A DNA stretch of 64,000 bases from an uncultured Clostridia bacterium (GCA_947175195.1 CAMWLQ010000004.1:62001-126000); one strand, 5' to 3'; positions 1 to 9,553 are shown, numbered from the stretch's first letter. Notes: a model not told the origin generated them from the letters alone. Translations and numbers: made by a program.

Positions 1-333
1 GGACTCGCCGTCATACGCGCCCTCGCGCTCCCTGCGTATTACTGCGGAATAAATTTTGCCGCTGGTGATGTTGCTGTTTTCGGTAAGGTTTTGATCCAAA
101 AACCGCTCGTAGTGACCGAGCACCAAATCGCCCTCGCCGCCGTCGTCGGTGACAAACACTTCGCCGTGCTGATACGGACTCAAGTACAGCGAATCCACGT
201 TAAAGTACGGGTCGAACTTGATAATATCGACCGAATAGCCCTGCGCCTTGATTAGCATTGCCATGCTTGCCGCCGTTATTCCCTTGCCTAAGCCCGACAC
301 CACACCGCCGGTAACAAAAATATATTTAGACAT
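1..333 (-). CDS. pyrG: CTP synthase, N-terminal part (cut by window edge)
   Basis: The first 111 codons of CTP synthase, which makes CTP from UTP using glutamine and ATP. The translation begins [18 protein letters not shown], the amidoligase P-loop, and continues with FDPYFNVD and [15 protein letters not shown]-like segments (here [19 protein letters not shown]) and GHYERF, all diagnostic of the synthase domain. The rest of the gene, including the glutaminase domain, lies outside the window. An AGGAGG ribosome site overlaps the stop of the upstream gene and sits 22 nt from the ATG, with a small palindrome in between. Co-directional with the RnlA-like gene, 26 nt upstream, so probably co-transcribed. 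Confidence 0.96.
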   Translation of the reverse strand, partial: MSKYIFVTGGVVSGLGKGITAASMAMLIKAQGYSVDIIKFDPYFNVDSLYLSPYQHGEVFVTDDGGEGDLVLGHYERFLDQNLTENSNITSGKIYSAVIRREREGAYDGES

Positions 334-340
334 AATAGTT

Positions 341-360
341 AAGCGTAACGCTTGTCCTCC
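341..360 (-). promoter_or_regulatory. Distant Shine-Dalgarno with intervening hairpin before pyrG
   Basis: The SD (read as AGGAGG on the minus strand, about 355-360) overlaps the TAG stop of the upstream gene. It is 22 nt from the pyrG ATG, too far for normal use. Between them lies the 13-nt palindrome AAGCGTTACGCTT (341-353), which could fold and bring the SD close to the start. No in-frame alternative start exists in the gap. Confidence 0.5.
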
Positions 361-2219
361 TACTTGTTTGACGAAGATTGTTTGTTGATATTATAATTGA
401 TCTCTTTAAGCTTTTTCGCGTTGTATTCCACAACGTCCAGCAAATGCTCGAATATCTTTTGCGCCGTGGCGCGTTCGGGGATAGAGCGCGAAACGTTGCT
501 GTCCGTGTTGTCCGAGTGCGCAAAAAAGTTGCGCTGCGCAAAGTATTCCGAATATAACGCCACCAGCACCTCGGGGTAAATTACGCTCTTCATGCGCTGG
601 GTATAGCCGCTTTTTAGAATGTACTTGCCGCTGTCGTCCTTGTCGAACGCCTGACCTATCATCTTGACCTTGATGCCCTCGGCGCACTGAAGGTCGAATA
701 CAAACCGCTCCAGCCCCCTAAACGCAGGCACCAGCAACACCGAGTAATCGGACAAATGCAGTGAGCTTTGCGAAAAGTCATGTATGCCGTAAGAAAAGTC
801 AATGCGCGATTGCTCGGACAAATAATCGTATGCCGTGGGCAGGCGCTTTTTCAGCTTGTTTTGTACGTCCGAAACCTTTTTGCCACCGCCCGATTCCTCT
901 ACATAGTTTTCGAGCGCCGACGAATAGTCGCTGTAATTGCTGACCTGCGACATGACCTCGCCGAACAAATTGCTGCGCTTGCCTTGCAGCTGGAGCGTCA
1001 TGCGCTTTGTCGCGTACCTGAGCAGCACCCTTTGACCTGCGGCGTCCGATACGGTGTAATTCTTTACCTCTTGCACCGTGCCGGCAAACTCCGTTTCGCC
1101 TGACGCCACAGTCTTGCCGTATGACTTTAATCTATTAAGCGCCCCGTCCAGCGCGTCAAACGGAAAGTTCTTTACCGAATATCCGTTTTTGTATTCGGGC
1201 GTGGGCACTATGTCCGCCGTTATTTCCTCTTTTTTTGCCTTGGGCGGTCTACCGCGCTTACGCTTTTCGGTCGGTTGCTGCGACGCCTGCTGGGTAGGCT
1301 GCTGTGCAACGGCTTTGGGCGGCCTGCCACGCTTGCGCTTTTCCGTCGGCGCTTGCTCGGCTTGCTGCGGTTGTTGCTGCGGCCTTGTATTGATTTTAAA
1401 CAACGTGCCGTCGTCCTTACCCGAATCCTCCGAGCCGAATGATATTCGAGGCGAATCCGTGCGCGAACGATGACCTATCGATATAGCCAAGCCGCCCGAA
1501 TCGGAACGCTTGTCCATGCGCGGGCTTTGCGAATACTCATACGTGCGCACCGATTGCGGCGCTGTTTGAACGCGCGTGCCGTTAAACGGCGCATTTGCGT
1601 TTTGCTGCGCGCCGTTGAACTGCGGGCCTTGCTGCTCCAACCGCGTTTCGCCGTATGACGGCAACGTGCGTTTTTTTATTATTTGCGGCGGATATATAAT
1701 GCCCCCGCCGTTGACGTCCGACTGCTCCCGAACAGGCGCTTTTTTCTTTATAGTTTGCGGCGGGTAAATTTCATCGGTGGAAATTTCCGCGCCCTTGGAC
1801 GAAACAAACAGCGTGGGTACGGGCGCGAACTCAGTTCTACGCCGTATGCTGTCGGGCGAAACAAACAGCTTTGCGCGCGTAGAGCCGTCGTTTGACTGCT
1901 TTACGATAACCTTTTGCGTCGGCTGAGTGCCCTGTGCCGGCACGGAGGAACGCTTGATCGACTTACCCGTAGGCGCGTACAAGTCCAGCAATCCTTGCGC
2001 CAAATCACTCCTGCCCGTTATGGACAGTATGCACGCGGACGTGTCGTAAACTACCGCAATTTTATTTTCGCCCACAAGATAGGAATACCTATCGTAATGC
2101 GATCTTTCGGTAGCGCTAACCGAGCCGTTTGGCGTATAGGTTTTGGTGTCTATCTTGCGTATAAACCCCTTAACCTCGTCAGACGAGCACGGCGAAATAT
2201 TATACCTTACATTTTCCAT
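360..2219 (-). CDS. RnlA-like HEPN ribonuclease with two AT-hooks
   Basis: A 619-aa protein laid out like the RnlA (RNase LS) toxin family. Residues 1-85 and about 343-440 look like two copies of the alpha/beta (TBP-like) repeat, and the C-terminal helical part (about 455-610) carries RNFFAH at 563-568, an R-x4-H motif as used by HEPN RNases and at the same spacing as in RnlA. The linker (85-340) is long, Gln/Pro-rich and basic. It holds a doubled segment around IYPPQ-IIKK (152-184) and two AT-hook motifs KRGRPPK (about 296-302 and 321-327), not usual in RnlA. No RnlB/Dmd-type antitoxin gene is adjacent. Predicted activity is RNA cleavage. Family membership was judged by eye from layout and motif. 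Confidence 0.62.
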   Translation of the reverse strand: MENVRYNISPCSSDEVKGFIRKIDTKTYTPNGSVSATERSHYDRYSYLVGENKIAVVYDTSACILSITGRSDLAQGLLDLYAPTGKSIKRSSVPAQGTQPTQKVIVKQSNDGSTRAKLFVSPDSIRRRTEFAPVPTLFVSSKGAEISTDEIYPPQTIKKKAPVREQSDVNGGGIIYPPQIIKKRTLPSYGETRLEQQGPQFNGAQQNANAPFNGTRVQTAPQSVRTYEYSQSPRMDKRSDSGGLAISIGHRSRTDSPRISFGSEDSGKDDGTLFKINTRPQQQPQQAEQAPTEKRKRGRPPKAVAQQPTQQASQQPTEKRKRGRPPKAKKEEITADIVPTPEYKNGYSVKNFPFDALDGALNRLKSYGKTVASGETEFAGTVQEVKNYTVSDAAGQRVLLRYATKRMTLQLQGKRSNLFGEVMSQVSNYSDYSSALENYVEESGGGKKVSDVQNKLKKRLPTAYDYLSEQSRIDFSYGIHDFSQSSLHLSDYSVLLVPAFRGLERFVFDLQCAEGIKVKMIGQAFDKDDSGKYILKSGYTQRMKSVIYPEVLVALYSEYFAQRNFFAHSDNTDSNVSRSIPERATAQKIFEHLLDVVEYNAKKLKEINYNINKQSSSNK

Positions 2220-2385
2220 TATAACTCCGTTATAATAAATCCGATATTTTTATCCGTAGTAAATTAAAACAAAGTAATTTAATATAAAAATATCTTTAGA
2301 TTATGATTTGCGCGCGGCGTGTTCAATTATATTGAACGACGGAATACAACCGAATATGACTATTGTATTCCGTCGCCTCGCAAAT

Positions 2386-2416
2386 AAATATAAGCGACTC
2401 ACCGTCGCTTATATTT
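2386..2416 (-). terminator. Terminator after the Ig-like surface protein gene
   Basis: A 13-bp perfect inverted repeat (2386-2398 with 2404-2416, 5-nt loop) starts 7 nt after the stop codon and is followed on the minus strand by a T-rich tail. A second stem (CGACGGAATACAA with its complement, about 2337-2374) lies just beyond. Confidence 0.75.
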
Positions 2417-2422
2417 TAGTTT

Positions 2423-5400
2423 TTATTTCTTTACTTTGCGGAAACGCACAACGTAGATGATGACGCCCGCGAGCAACACTATAGCTACTATAATGAGCAC
2501 CGTGGAAAGCGTGGTCCACGTGGTAGGAGTGCTGGAGCCCTTGCTGGTTACGGTAAGCGTTTCGGTAATCTTGTAATCGTTGCCGACAGCGTCTTTTGCC
2601 GTGTAAACAATGGTGTACTCACCTACCTTGCTGAGCTTGATGTCCGAGCCGTTGTTGGCTTTGTTGGCATAGCTGCTGTAGCTGCCCTCAACGGTGCTGC
2701 CCGAAATAAGCTCGTGCGAAGGATCGTAAATTTGTTTTGTAATCGTTACGCCGCTTGTTTCCTCGCCGTCCGAAAGCTCGATGGTCTTGAACTTGAAGGT
2801 GTCGCCTTCCTTCTTGGCGGAGGCAGTGGACGTGCCGCCCGTAACGGTGAACTTAGGTGCGAATACGTCGCCTATGTTGATATAGAAGTGTTGAATGTCT
2901 TCTTTACCGTTCTTGTAGGTTGCGGTATACGTTACGGTGTAGGAGCCGTCCTTGTCGGCTTTGAACTGATTTTCATCGTCAAGCTTAACGGTGCTGCCGT
3001 TGGGATCCTTAACGTCTATCGTCACCTCGCCCATTCCGTACTGGGTGTAAGCAACAGCCACGGGAACCTTGACAAGACCGTTTTCCAAAGAATAGTCGCC
3101 AAGCTTTTCGTCGTACTTTGCCTGGTAGCTGGGCATTGTGCCTTGCAGCTCGAGCATCGGCGAAGAGTCGTCAACAACGTTCACGGAGTAAGCAATTCCA
3201 ACAGGCGTAACCGCGGAGTAATCAAATCCGTTTCCTTCAATTTTGTTGGCGTTGATATAGCCGTCAGCAATGCTGTAAGACTGTGCGGTCTTGGCGGTGA
3301 ACTCGTTGCCCATAAGGCTGAATATGCCGCCCGTTATCTTGCGAACAACACGGAATTCACCCGTTTCGCTGATATGCTTGATAACCGAATTTTTAAGCTT
3401 GTACGTTACGTTTACAGTACCGCTGGCGTCGACATTGGCAATAGCCGAGGTTTGGTTGTTGTCAAACGGCGAAGGATTTACGCCGGTGAGCTTGTAACCG
3501 TACACGTCGTTGTTGCCGTTTACGTCGAACACGCGAATGGTCATTATATACGCGCTTTCGGTTTCTTCCTCGCCCTCGGCGGCTTTGGTCTCGTCGGATG
3601 CGGTGAAGGAGATGTTTTGAACGTAAATCTTGGCACCGTCGCCGTTTACGTCGGACAGCGTTTCAAGCGTTACGTTTACATGATTGCCTTGCGGATTGTA
3701 TACAGCGACCTCAAAGCCGGTATAATTGCGCATATCCTTGTTGGCAGCGGTTATTACAAACGAGCCTGCATTTACCTTGTCGCCTACACGAATAGGCGTA
3801 GTATCGGTGCTGCCAGCCTTAGCGTTTACAAACTTGATGTTGCTGCCGTCAAAGCTGAACTTTTCGTCCGTTTCGGACTCGGTGATGATTGTGGTAACAG
3901 CGTCTATCTTAGCATATTCCGCGGGATTTGCGGCTACGTCGATATAGCTCTTGTCGTCGGCTACCGCGTTGCTGCGGAAATTGCCAACCTTGTCGGTAAC
4001 ACCGATATAGTAGTAAAGCTTGTCGCCCAACAAAAGCTCCGCCTCGTCGCTCTTGCCCTCGTTGATTACAAGGTATCCTTCTTTTGCGGTAAGGGACGCC
4101 GTTTCGCCGCCCTTGACCGAAATATAGTTTTCGGCGTCGGTGTACAGTCTGTAATCGACAAGCAAGCGAGTGTCTTCCCTATCGGCGTACACGGGGTACG
4201 GAACGGTGAACGTTTCGTCGGCTGCCGAAAGGTAATCGGGAGCGGTCACCTCTGCGGTGTTGGGTATGTTGGTGTCCTCGTAGGTGTCGGTCAACGTGAT
4301 CGTATAGGTCTTGGACGACGTGTTGTTGTCTTTATCACGTGCGCGGAACAATACGGTGTAGGTACCGGCAAGCGACATGGACTCACCCGAGGAGTTTTTC
4401 TTTTTGTAGTTGGAGAAATCGAATACAAACGCTTTTTCGTCGTTGTTGAAGGTTGCGTCGGCATCGTACACGTCGTTTTTGGTGAACTTGCCGTCGTCGC
4501 CATACGACAAAATGTTGTTTATGGTCAATACGGTTTTGGAGTTGTCCGAGTCGGTAATGCGGAAATACAGGGAAATAAGGTCGTCCGTATCTTCCTCACT
4601 TACCGGCATATGGCACTTGTTGTCCACAAGCTCGGGAATAAGGAACTTAATTTTGCCCTGCATAGCTGCAGTTTCGCCGTCTGCGTCTTTAACGTCCATA
4701 CCCCATTTTTCGGGAATGAGATATTCGTAGCTTTCGGTGTTTTTGAACACAGGTGCAACGTGGTCGTCAACAGTGATGATGCCCTCGTTGGTGCCCGACT
4801 TGCCGCCAGCCGACGGATTGTTCTCGTCGTAGAAATCGTTGTACGCGGTGTAGCGAACTTTGTACTTACCCGTTTTGGTCGGATAGAAGGTCATCGTCTT
4901 ATCGTTGTCGAATAAGACGGGATCGTTTTCGATAGTTTCGTAAGCATAGCCGTCGTCGTTTACCTTGACGTTGTTTACGAGATTGTCGTCGGGATCGTAA
5001 ACTTCGATAACAACCTTAACGTTGTCGTCGCTCTTGTCCGAAACCTTTGCCGTGGGCAACGTAACGGGACGGTTGACCGATGCGGTCTGCGTCATGCCGG
5101 ATACGGCGAGCGAAGGATTGCCGCTCTTGTTCACCTTGGACTGAACGTTTACGGTAAACGTTTTGGTAAGGCGCTTAGTGCCGTCGGTGCCGAGCGTGGC
5201 GGTATAGGTAATGAATACCTTGCCGTCTTCCGTCGCCTTAAAGGTTTTGTCTTCGTCATACGAATTGTTCCAAGAGTCCTTGATTTCGATAGTGTAATCG
5301 CTTTCGGGATACTCTCTGAGAATGTTGTTTTCGTCGTAATATTTGACGTAAGCGGTGGGCAGCGTGAACTGCGCGTCCTTTTCCACGTACGTGGGAATAT

Positions 5401-5806
5401 CGGCGCCGTTGTACGCAATATACAGGAAATATTCTTCCGCAAGGCTTACGCTTACGTTGAAGTCATACGAAATGCCGCCTTGGGTATAGCTCACTTTGTA
5501 AACGCCGAGCTGAGTAGCGGTCACTTTGCCGTCGGTGGCGGTAACCGTTTCGCCGTTGGGCGCGGTAACGGTTGCGCCCGTGGGGACGGTAATATCGTCG
5601 CCGTAGTCACAGCTGTCCTGTACCTTTACGCCTTTGGCAACGTCTACCTTTGCGTGGGTAGTGGGCGATACCAAATCATTGTCGTCCTCATCAGCCCAAG
5701 CGGCGTGCGGCGCGACAAAAGTAAAGCAGGTAATCAGCATTGCCAAACATACAAAAAGCGTCGTGGCAGTCAGTCCGATTCTTTTGATTAATCCGAGTTT
5801 TTTCAT
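2423..5806 (-). CDS. Large secreted, membrane-anchored Ig-like surface protein
   Basis: A 1127-aa protein with a signal peptide (about residues 1-38, ending AAWADED), a long ectodomain and a C-terminal membrane anchor (TLSTVLIIVAIVLLAGVIIY followed by RFRKVKK). The ectodomain is a string of beta-sandwich-like modules with recurring signatures such as GTYTVLFRARDKDNN, GEYTIVYTAKDAVGN and GKYKVRYTAYNDF, typical of bacterial Ig-like/cadherin-like repeats. There is no LPXTG motif, so anchoring is by the TM helix. A clear SD (AGGAG) and a perfect promoter precede it. Function is probably adhesion or cell-surface structure; no catalytic domain was seen. Confidence 0.8.
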   Translation of the reverse strand: MKKLGLIKRIGLTATTLFVCLAMLITCFTFVAPHAAWADEDDNDLVSPTTHAKVDVAKGVKVQDSCDYGDDITVPTGATVTAPNGETVTATDGKVTATQLGVYKVSYTQGGISYDFNVSVSLAEEYFLYIAYNGADIPTYVEKDAQFTLPTAYVKYYDENNILREYPESDYTIEIKDSWNNSYDEDKTFKATEDGKVFITYTATLGTDGTKRLTKTFTVNVQSKVNKSGNPSLAVSGMTQTASVNRPVTLPTAKVSDKSDDNVKVVIEVYDPDDNLVNNVKVNDDGYAYETIENDPVLFDNDKTMTFYPTKTGKYKVRYTAYNDFYDENNPSAGGKSGTNEGIITVDDHVAPVFKNTESYEYLIPEKWGMDVKDADGETAAMQGKIKFLIPELVDNKCHMPVSEEDTDDLISLYFRITDSDNSKTVLTINNILSYGDDGKFTKNDVYDADATFNNDEKAFVFDFSNYKKKNSSGESMSLAGTYTVLFRARDKDNNTSSKTYTITLTDTYEDTNIPNTAEVTAPDYLSAADETFTVPYPVYADREDTRLLVDYRLYTDAENYISVKGGETASLTAKEGYLVINEGKSDEAELLLGDKLYYYIGVTDKVGNFRSNAVADDKSYIDVAANPAEYAKIDAVTTIITESETDEKFSFDGSNIKFVNAKAGSTDTTPIRVGDKVNAGSFVITAANKDMRNYTGFEVAVYNPQGNHVNVTLETLSDVNGDGAKIYVQNISFTASDETKAAEGEEETESAYIMTIRVFDVNGNNDVYGYKLTGVNPSPFDNNQTSAIANVDASGTVNVTYKLKNSVIKHISETGEFRVVRKITGGIFSLMGNEFTAKTAQSYSIADGYINANKIEGNGFDYSAVTPVGIAYSVNVVDDSSPMLELQGTMPSYQAKYDEKLGDYSLENGLVKVPVAVAYTQYGMGEVTIDVKDPNGSTVKLDDENQFKADKDGSYTVTYTATYKNGKEDIQHFYINIGDVFAPKFTVTGGTSTASAKKEGDTFKFKTIELSDGEETSGVTITKQIYDPSHELISGSTVEGSYSSYANKANNGSDIKLSKVGEYTIVYTAKDAVGNDYKITETLTVTSKGSSTPTTWTTLSTVLIIVAIVLLAGVIIYVVRFRKVKK

Positions 5807-5852
5807 TTAGTCGATATTCTCCTAATATGCTTTTGTACACATATACTCTCAA

Positions 5853-5881
5853 ATTATACAATGATGAGCCGTGTTTGTCAA
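5853..5881 (-). promoter_or_regulatory. Perfect sigma-A promoter for the surface protein gene
   Basis: TTGACA (5876-5881), 17-nt spacer, TATAAT (5853-5858) on the minus strand, about 47 nt upstream of the ATG at 5806. Both hexamers match consensus. Confidence 0.85.
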
Positions 5882-6022
5882 ACATTTTTAATACCAAATC
5901 AAAAAAGATTTCATTTTGTTGTAAGGTATTTTTGCCGTGGGCAAGCCCGCCGTTTCCTTTATTATGAGAAAGTTCCCGAAAAATATGTAAGATTGGTTAA
6001 TCCCCTTCCCCCACAACGCAGT

Positions 6023-6054
6023 CGAGCGGGCGCTCAACCTTGAACGCCCGCTCG
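6023..6054. terminator. GC-rich stem-loop downstream of coaX
   Basis: A 10-bp GC-rich stem (6023-6032 with 6045-6054) about 22 nt past the coaX stop. There is no clear T-tract on the minus strand, so it may be a weak terminator or a 3'-end stabiliser. Confidence 0.5.
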
Positions 6055-6076
6055 ATATTTCAATATTATTAAAGTC

Positions 6077-6844
6077 CTATTTCTTGTTCATTGCGTACAA
6101 AATGTTCAGTCCGCGCAGCGTCAGCGTTCTATCCACAACGTCGATTACGGACACGCATTTGTTTACTATATCGGCAATGCCGCCGGTTGCTATAACCTTT
6201 GCGTTATTGAGTCCACTCTCCCTTTTGAGCCGCGCCACCATCGATTCTATCATACCCGAGTAGCCGAAGATTATGCCCGACTGCATGTTGGCTATGGTGG
6301 TCTTGCCTATCGCGTTTTTGGGTGCGGAAAGCTCCACCTTGGGCAGCCTTGCCGCAGCGTCGGACAGCGACTCGGACGCTGCCTTCAGTCCGAACGAGAT
6401 AGCGCCGCCCAAAAACTCGCCCTTTTCCGATATAACGTTGAACGTGGTTGCAGTGCCGCAATCTATAACGATGCACGGCGCGCCGTACAGCTTGTACGCA
6501 CCCACGCACCCCGCTACCCTATCCGCGCCCAGCTCTTTGGGATTGTCGTACTTTAAATCAAGCCCGCACTTGAGCCCCGCGCCCACGGTGAGCGGTTTTA
6601 TGCCGAAATACGTCTTTACCATATGCTCGAACGTGTAGTTGAGGTTGGGGTTGACCGAGCTGATAATAACGCCCTCGACGTCGCGCGGCGAAATGTTTTT
6701 GACTGCAAGCATGTCCTTGATGAGCAACCAGTACTCGTCGCCCGTCTTGTTGGCGGACGCCATGCGCAGCGTGTGCATCAGCTCGTCGCCGTCGAACACG
6801 CCCATTTTTATGTTGGTGTTTCCTATGTCGAATACTATAACCAT
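6077..6844 (-). CDS. coaX: Type III pantothenate kinase
   Basis: A 255-aa ASKHA-fold kinase that phosphorylates pantothenate, the first step of CoA synthesis. It has the N-terminal phosphate motif DIGNTNIKMG, the GADRVAG segment (ELGADR at the dimer interface), the IDCGTATTFNVI phosphate loop and GGAISFGLK. Length is normal for the family. It overlaps the preceding S-component gene by one base (TAATG), so the two are translationally coupled. The pairing suggests pantothenate uptake followed by capture. Confidence 0.95.
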   Translation of the reverse strand: MVIVFDIGNTNIKMGVFDGDELMHTLRMASANKTGDEYWLLIKDMLAVKNISPRDVEGVIISSVNPNLNYTFEHMVKTYFGIKPLTVGAGLKCGLDLKYDNPKELGADRVAGCVGAYKLYGAPCIVIDCGTATTFNVISEKGEFLGGAISFGLKAASESLSDAAARLPKVELSAPKNAIGKTTIANMQSGIIFGYSGMIESMVARLKRESGLNNAKVIATGGIADIVNKCVSVIDVVDRTLTLRGLNILYAMNKK

Positions 6845-7455
6845 TATATATTACCGTTTTGTCCGTTGTTTTCGATTGTCGTAGTTTTGACGGCGCGCAG
6901 CTTGCCCTTGCCGCGCAGCACCACGCGGTTGAGCGTAACGCTTATCGGCGGCGTGATCACCGCCATGCACGCACATTCTATAGCGCCGCTTATCAGCATT
7001 TCGGGCACGGCGACAAGCATAGTAACGCCGTTAAGCGCAAGATTGGGCAGTATCAGCACGAACATTGTAACCACAAGCCCTGTGTTGAGCAGGCTGCCAA
7101 TCGCCGCCGAAATCGACACTGCCGCGAGCTGCCCCACTTTCTTTTTGGGTTTTGCCAAATGTTCTATCAGCTTGTACGCGCCGAACGCGCCGAGCGCCGC
7201 GAGTATGCGCGGGAATATCGCAATGTACGGGGCTTGGATAAACCCCAGTGCGGCAAACGACGCCGCGGGCGTAATAAAGCAATACGCAATGCTTATGCAC
7301 CCGAACGCCAGTCCTACAAACGCCGTCATGCCTACGGTCAGCGTAGTAGCCGCCACCACTACCGGTAAAAAGAACACGAACGGCAAAAAGCCCGTAACGG
7401 CGCACAGCGCGGAAAGCGTTGCGGCAAGAGTAATCGACCGCGTGCTTATTTTCAT
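6844..7455 (-). CDS. ECF transporter S-component, possibly for pantothenate
   Basis: A 203-aa membrane protein with about five to six hydrophobic helices, Ala/Gly-rich, in the pattern of ECF-type vitamin transporter substrate-binding components (start MKISTRSITLAATLSALCAV). The start at 7455 was chosen over the longer frame because AGGAGG lies six bases upstream. No ATPase or EcfT gene is nearby, so it would use a shared group-II energising module. Its coupling with coaX makes pantothenate the likeliest substrate; that is inference from context. Confidence 0.7.
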   Translation of the reverse strand: MKISTRSITLAATLSALCAVTGFLPFVFFLPVVVAATTLTVGMTAFVGLAFGCISIAYCFITPAASFAALGFIQAPYIAIFPRILAALGAFGAYKLIEHLAKPKKKVGQLAAVSISAAIGSLLNTGLVVTMFVLILPNLALNGVTMLVAVPEMLISGAIECACMAVITPPISVTLNRVVLRGKGKLRAVKTTTIENNGQNGNI

Positions 7456-7531
7456 TTGAATCCTCCTGTTGGACCTTTGCCTAAACGCAAATAGCCCACA
7501 GTCATATTTTCGGCAAATAGCCGCCGCAAAT

Positions 7532-7560
7532 AGTTTAGCACAGCAATAAAAAATACGCAA
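7532..7560 (-). promoter_or_regulatory. Candidate promoter for the S-component-coaX pair
   Basis: TTGCGT (7555-7560), 17-nt spacer, TAAACT (7532-7537) on the minus strand, giving a leader of about 70 nt before the ATG at 7455. Confidence 0.5.
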
Positions 7561-7578
7561 ATAATATTTGAAAGTTTT

Positions 7579-7608
7579 TTGCACACAACGCCGAAAATTC
7601 CATACACT
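7579..7608 (+). promoter_or_regulatory. Candidate promoter for the cysteine-rich small protein
   Basis: TTGCAC (7579-7584), 18-nt spacer, TACACT (7603-7608). The predicted leader of about 100 nt contains a GC-rich stem (CCTCGCG 7653-7659 with CGCGAGG 7670-7676) ahead of a strong SD. Confidence 0.4.
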
Positions 7609-7717
7609 GAAATTAGATAGGCGCTTATCGCACTAAAGAAAAACCGTACCGTCCTCGCGTAACCGCGGACGCGAGGCGCGGCAACGGCAAACAAATCTAT
7701 GGAAGGAGGAACGCAAA

Positions 7718-7894
7718 ATGTTCAACGGTGGCGGATGCTGCGATATACTTTGGCTCTTATTGCTTTGCAGCTGCTGCGGCGGCAACAACTGCGGCTGTGA
7801 CTGCGGCTGCAAAAAGGGCTGTGACTGCAACGAATTACTGTTATTCTACATTCTTATGTGCTGCTGCGGCGGCAGAGATAAATGCTGCTGCTAA
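7718..7894 (+). CDS. Small cysteine-rich protein (58 aa, 17 Cys)
   Basis: A 58-codon ORF directly behind a near-perfect SD (AAGGAGG, 7 nt before ATG). Seventeen residues are Cys, in clusters GGGCC, CSCCGG, CGCDCGC, GCDC, MCCC and KCCC. Two short hydrophobic runs (ILWLLLL and ELLLFYILM) alternate with the Cys clusters. It resembles the tiny high-cysteine proteins of Clostridia sometimes annotated as chorion-class high-cysteine proteins. Role unknown: metal binding, a disulfide-linked coat-like structure or membrane association are all possible. It stands alone on the plus strand between two divergent/convergent minus genes and ends in a shared bidirectional terminator. Confidence 0.72.
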   Translation: MFNGGGCCDILWLLLLCSCCGGNNCGCDCGCKKGCDCNELLLFYILMCCCGGRDKCCC

Positions 7895-7963
7895 TCCGAT
7901 AAAACAACGCGGCAAAACTATAAGCATGCTATTGCCGTTTAGTACTGTACATAAGTTAAAAAC

Positions 7964-7986
7964 CCACCGTCTGATCACGACGGTGG
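7964..7986. terminator. Bidirectional terminator between small Cys protein and glyS
   Basis: An 8-bp stem (CCACCGTC 7964-7971 with GACGGTGG 7979-7986) flanked by A-rich sequence on the left and T-rich on the right, so it can terminate both convergent genes. Confidence 0.85.
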
Positions 7987-8013
7987 ATTTTTAATATTCG
8001 ATATTGCGTTATA

Positions 8014-9399
8014 TTAATCCAGTTTGCAAGCGTCCAATATATAATCGGCGACCTTGCTTTCGTCCATGCGGATTTGGCTCATGCTGTCGCGGTCGCGCAC
8101 TGTGACTGTGCCCGTCGGCTCGGTGTCAAAGTCCACCGTAATGCAAAACGGCGTGCCTATCTCGTCCTGACGGCGGTAGCGCTTGCCTATCGACCCGGGC
8201 AGGTCGTAAGTGCAAGCTATGCCCTTTTTGCGCAGTCCGCGGTAAAGATTGTCGGCGCGCTCGGACAATGCCTTTTGCAACGGCAATACCGCCGCCTTGT
8301 ACGGCGCGATAGCGGGTGCAAAGCGCATAACCGTGCGTGTTTCCTTTTCCAGCTGTTCCTCGTCGTATGCGTCGCAAAGCACGGCAAGCATTGCCCTGCC
8401 CGTACCGAGCGACGGCTCGATAACGTACGGCACGTATGTTTCGTTGGTGACGGGGTCGGTGTACTCCAGCTTTTCGCCCGAAAACTCGGCGTGCTTTTTA
8501 AGATCGTAATCGGTGCGGTCGGCTATGCCCCACAGCTCGCCCCAGCCGAACGGGAAAAGATATTCAAAGTCGCTCGTCGCTTTGGAGTAAAAGCTGAGCT
8601 CGGCTTTGTCATGGTCGCGTATGCGCAGGTTTTCCTTTTTGATGCCCAGCTTTTGCAGGAACTCGAAACAATAGTTTTTCCAGTAGTCGAACCATTCGAG
8701 ATCGGTGTCGGGCTTACAGAAAAATTCCATTTCCATTTGCTCGAACTCGCGCAGGCGGAAAATAAAGTTGCCCGGTGTTATCTCGTTGCGGAAACTCTTG
8801 CCGATTTGGCAAATGCCGAACGGCACGCGCGCACGCGCCGAACGCGTAACGTTTTTAAAGTTGACAAATATGCCCTGCGCTGTTTCGGGACGGAGATAGC
8901 ACGTGGACACGGTGTCCTCGGTAACGCCCTGAAAGGTCTTGAACATAAGATTGAATTTTTTGACGGGCGTAAAGTCCGACTTGCCGCACACGGGGCAAGG
9001 AATTTTATGCTCGGCTACGAACGCGGAAAGCGCGTCGTTATCCATTGTAGCGACGGGCACGGAAAGCTTGTGCTTGTTCGCGTAGTTTTCCACAAGGTCG
9101 TCGGCGCGGCAACGGCTTTTGCACGAGCGGCAGTCCATAAGCGGGTCGGAAAATCCCGCAAGGTGTCCCGACGCCTCCCATACCTTGGGATTCATAAGTA
9201 TGGCGCAGTCCAAACCGAAATTATTTTCGCTTTCGGTGACAAACTTTTGCCACCACGCCTTTTTTATATTGTTGTACAGCTCCACGCCCACCGGACCGTA
9301 GTCCCACGTATTGGCAAACCCGCCGTAAATCTCGCTGCCTGCAAAGATAATGCCGCGCGACTTGCACAGCGCAACCAGCTTGTCCATTGTAACCTTCAT
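8014..9399 (-). CDS. glyS: Glycyl-tRNA synthetase, single-chain type
   Basis: A 461-aa class II synthetase charging tRNA-Gly, of the alpha2 (eukaryotic/archaeal-like) type rather than the alpha2beta2 type. Landmarks are [20 protein letters not shown] at the N-terminus, Zn-type cysteine pairs CRSCKSRC and CPVCGKSD, motif 2 region [21 protein letters not shown], and the motif 3 region [11 protein letters not shown]. The C-terminal anticodon-binding domain follows. The start at 9399 is preceded by GAGG and a consensus promoter; the 49 codons upstream fall in a repeat. No T-box leader was seen. Confidence 0.95.
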   Translation of the reverse strand: MKVTMDKLVALCKSRGIIFAGSEIYGGFANTWDYGPVGVELYNNIKKAWWQKFVTESENNFGLDCAILMNPKVWEASGHLAGFSDPLMDCRSCKSRCRADDLVENYANKHKLSVPVATMDNDALSAFVAEHKIPCPVCGKSDFTPVKKFNLMFKTFQGVTEDTVSTCYLRPETAQGIFVNFKNVTRSARARVPFGICQIGKSFRNEITPGNFIFRLREFEQMEMEFFCKPDTDLEWFDYWKNYCFEFLQKLGIKKENLRIRDHDKAELSFYSKATSDFEYLFPFGWGELWGIADRTDYDLKKHAEFSGEKLEYTDPVTNETYVPYVIEPSLGTGRAMLAVLCDAYDEEQLEKETRTVMRFAPAIAPYKAAVLPLQKALSERADNLYRGLRKKGIACTYDLPGSIGKRYRRQDEIGTPFCITVDFDTEPTGTVTVRDRDSMSQIRMDESKVADYILDACKLD

Positions 9400-9429
9400 A
9401 ACCGCACCTCGGTAATAATTTCGTATAAG

Positions 9430-9459
9430 ATTATATGATATATCCGCACGCTTTGTCAA
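9430..9459 (-). promoter_or_regulatory. Consensus promoter for glyS
   Basis: TTGACA (9454-9459), 18-nt spacer, TATAAT (9430-9435) on the minus strand, about 30 nt from the ATG. Confidence 0.8.
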
Positions 9460-9464
9460 GCCAA

Positions 9465-9553
9465 TTAATAAGGTTGAGATTCCTCGCGTTGCTCGGAATG
9501 ACAAAATTATTTTTCTTGTCATTCTGAACGCAGTGAAGAATCTCAACCTTAAT
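9465..9553. repeat. Dispersed palindromic repeat (B'-B hairpin)
   Basis: An 89-nt near-perfect inverted repeat: AAGGTTGAGATTCCTCGCGT... is mirrored by ...AGAATCTCAACCTT around an AT-rich loop. Half copies occur at 12869-12903, 23070-23104 and 58196-58232. It lies between cls and the glyS promoter and may also serve as the cls 3' end. Confidence 0.8.

Noticed and set aside
1-360. pyrG reiterative-transcription attenuator
   Set aside because: There is no GGGC-type transcript start or terminator hairpin directly before pyrG; it is 26 nt behind another gene.
2714-4915. 733-codon plus-strand ORF opposite the surface protein gene
   Set aside because: It is the complement of a gene with signal peptide, anchor, SD and promoter. 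Its own translation is low-complexity with no recognisable domain.
8074-9438. 454-codon plus-strand ORF opposite glycyl-tRNA synthetase
   Set aside because: The opposite strand encodes an intact synthetase; long antisense frames are common at this codon usage.
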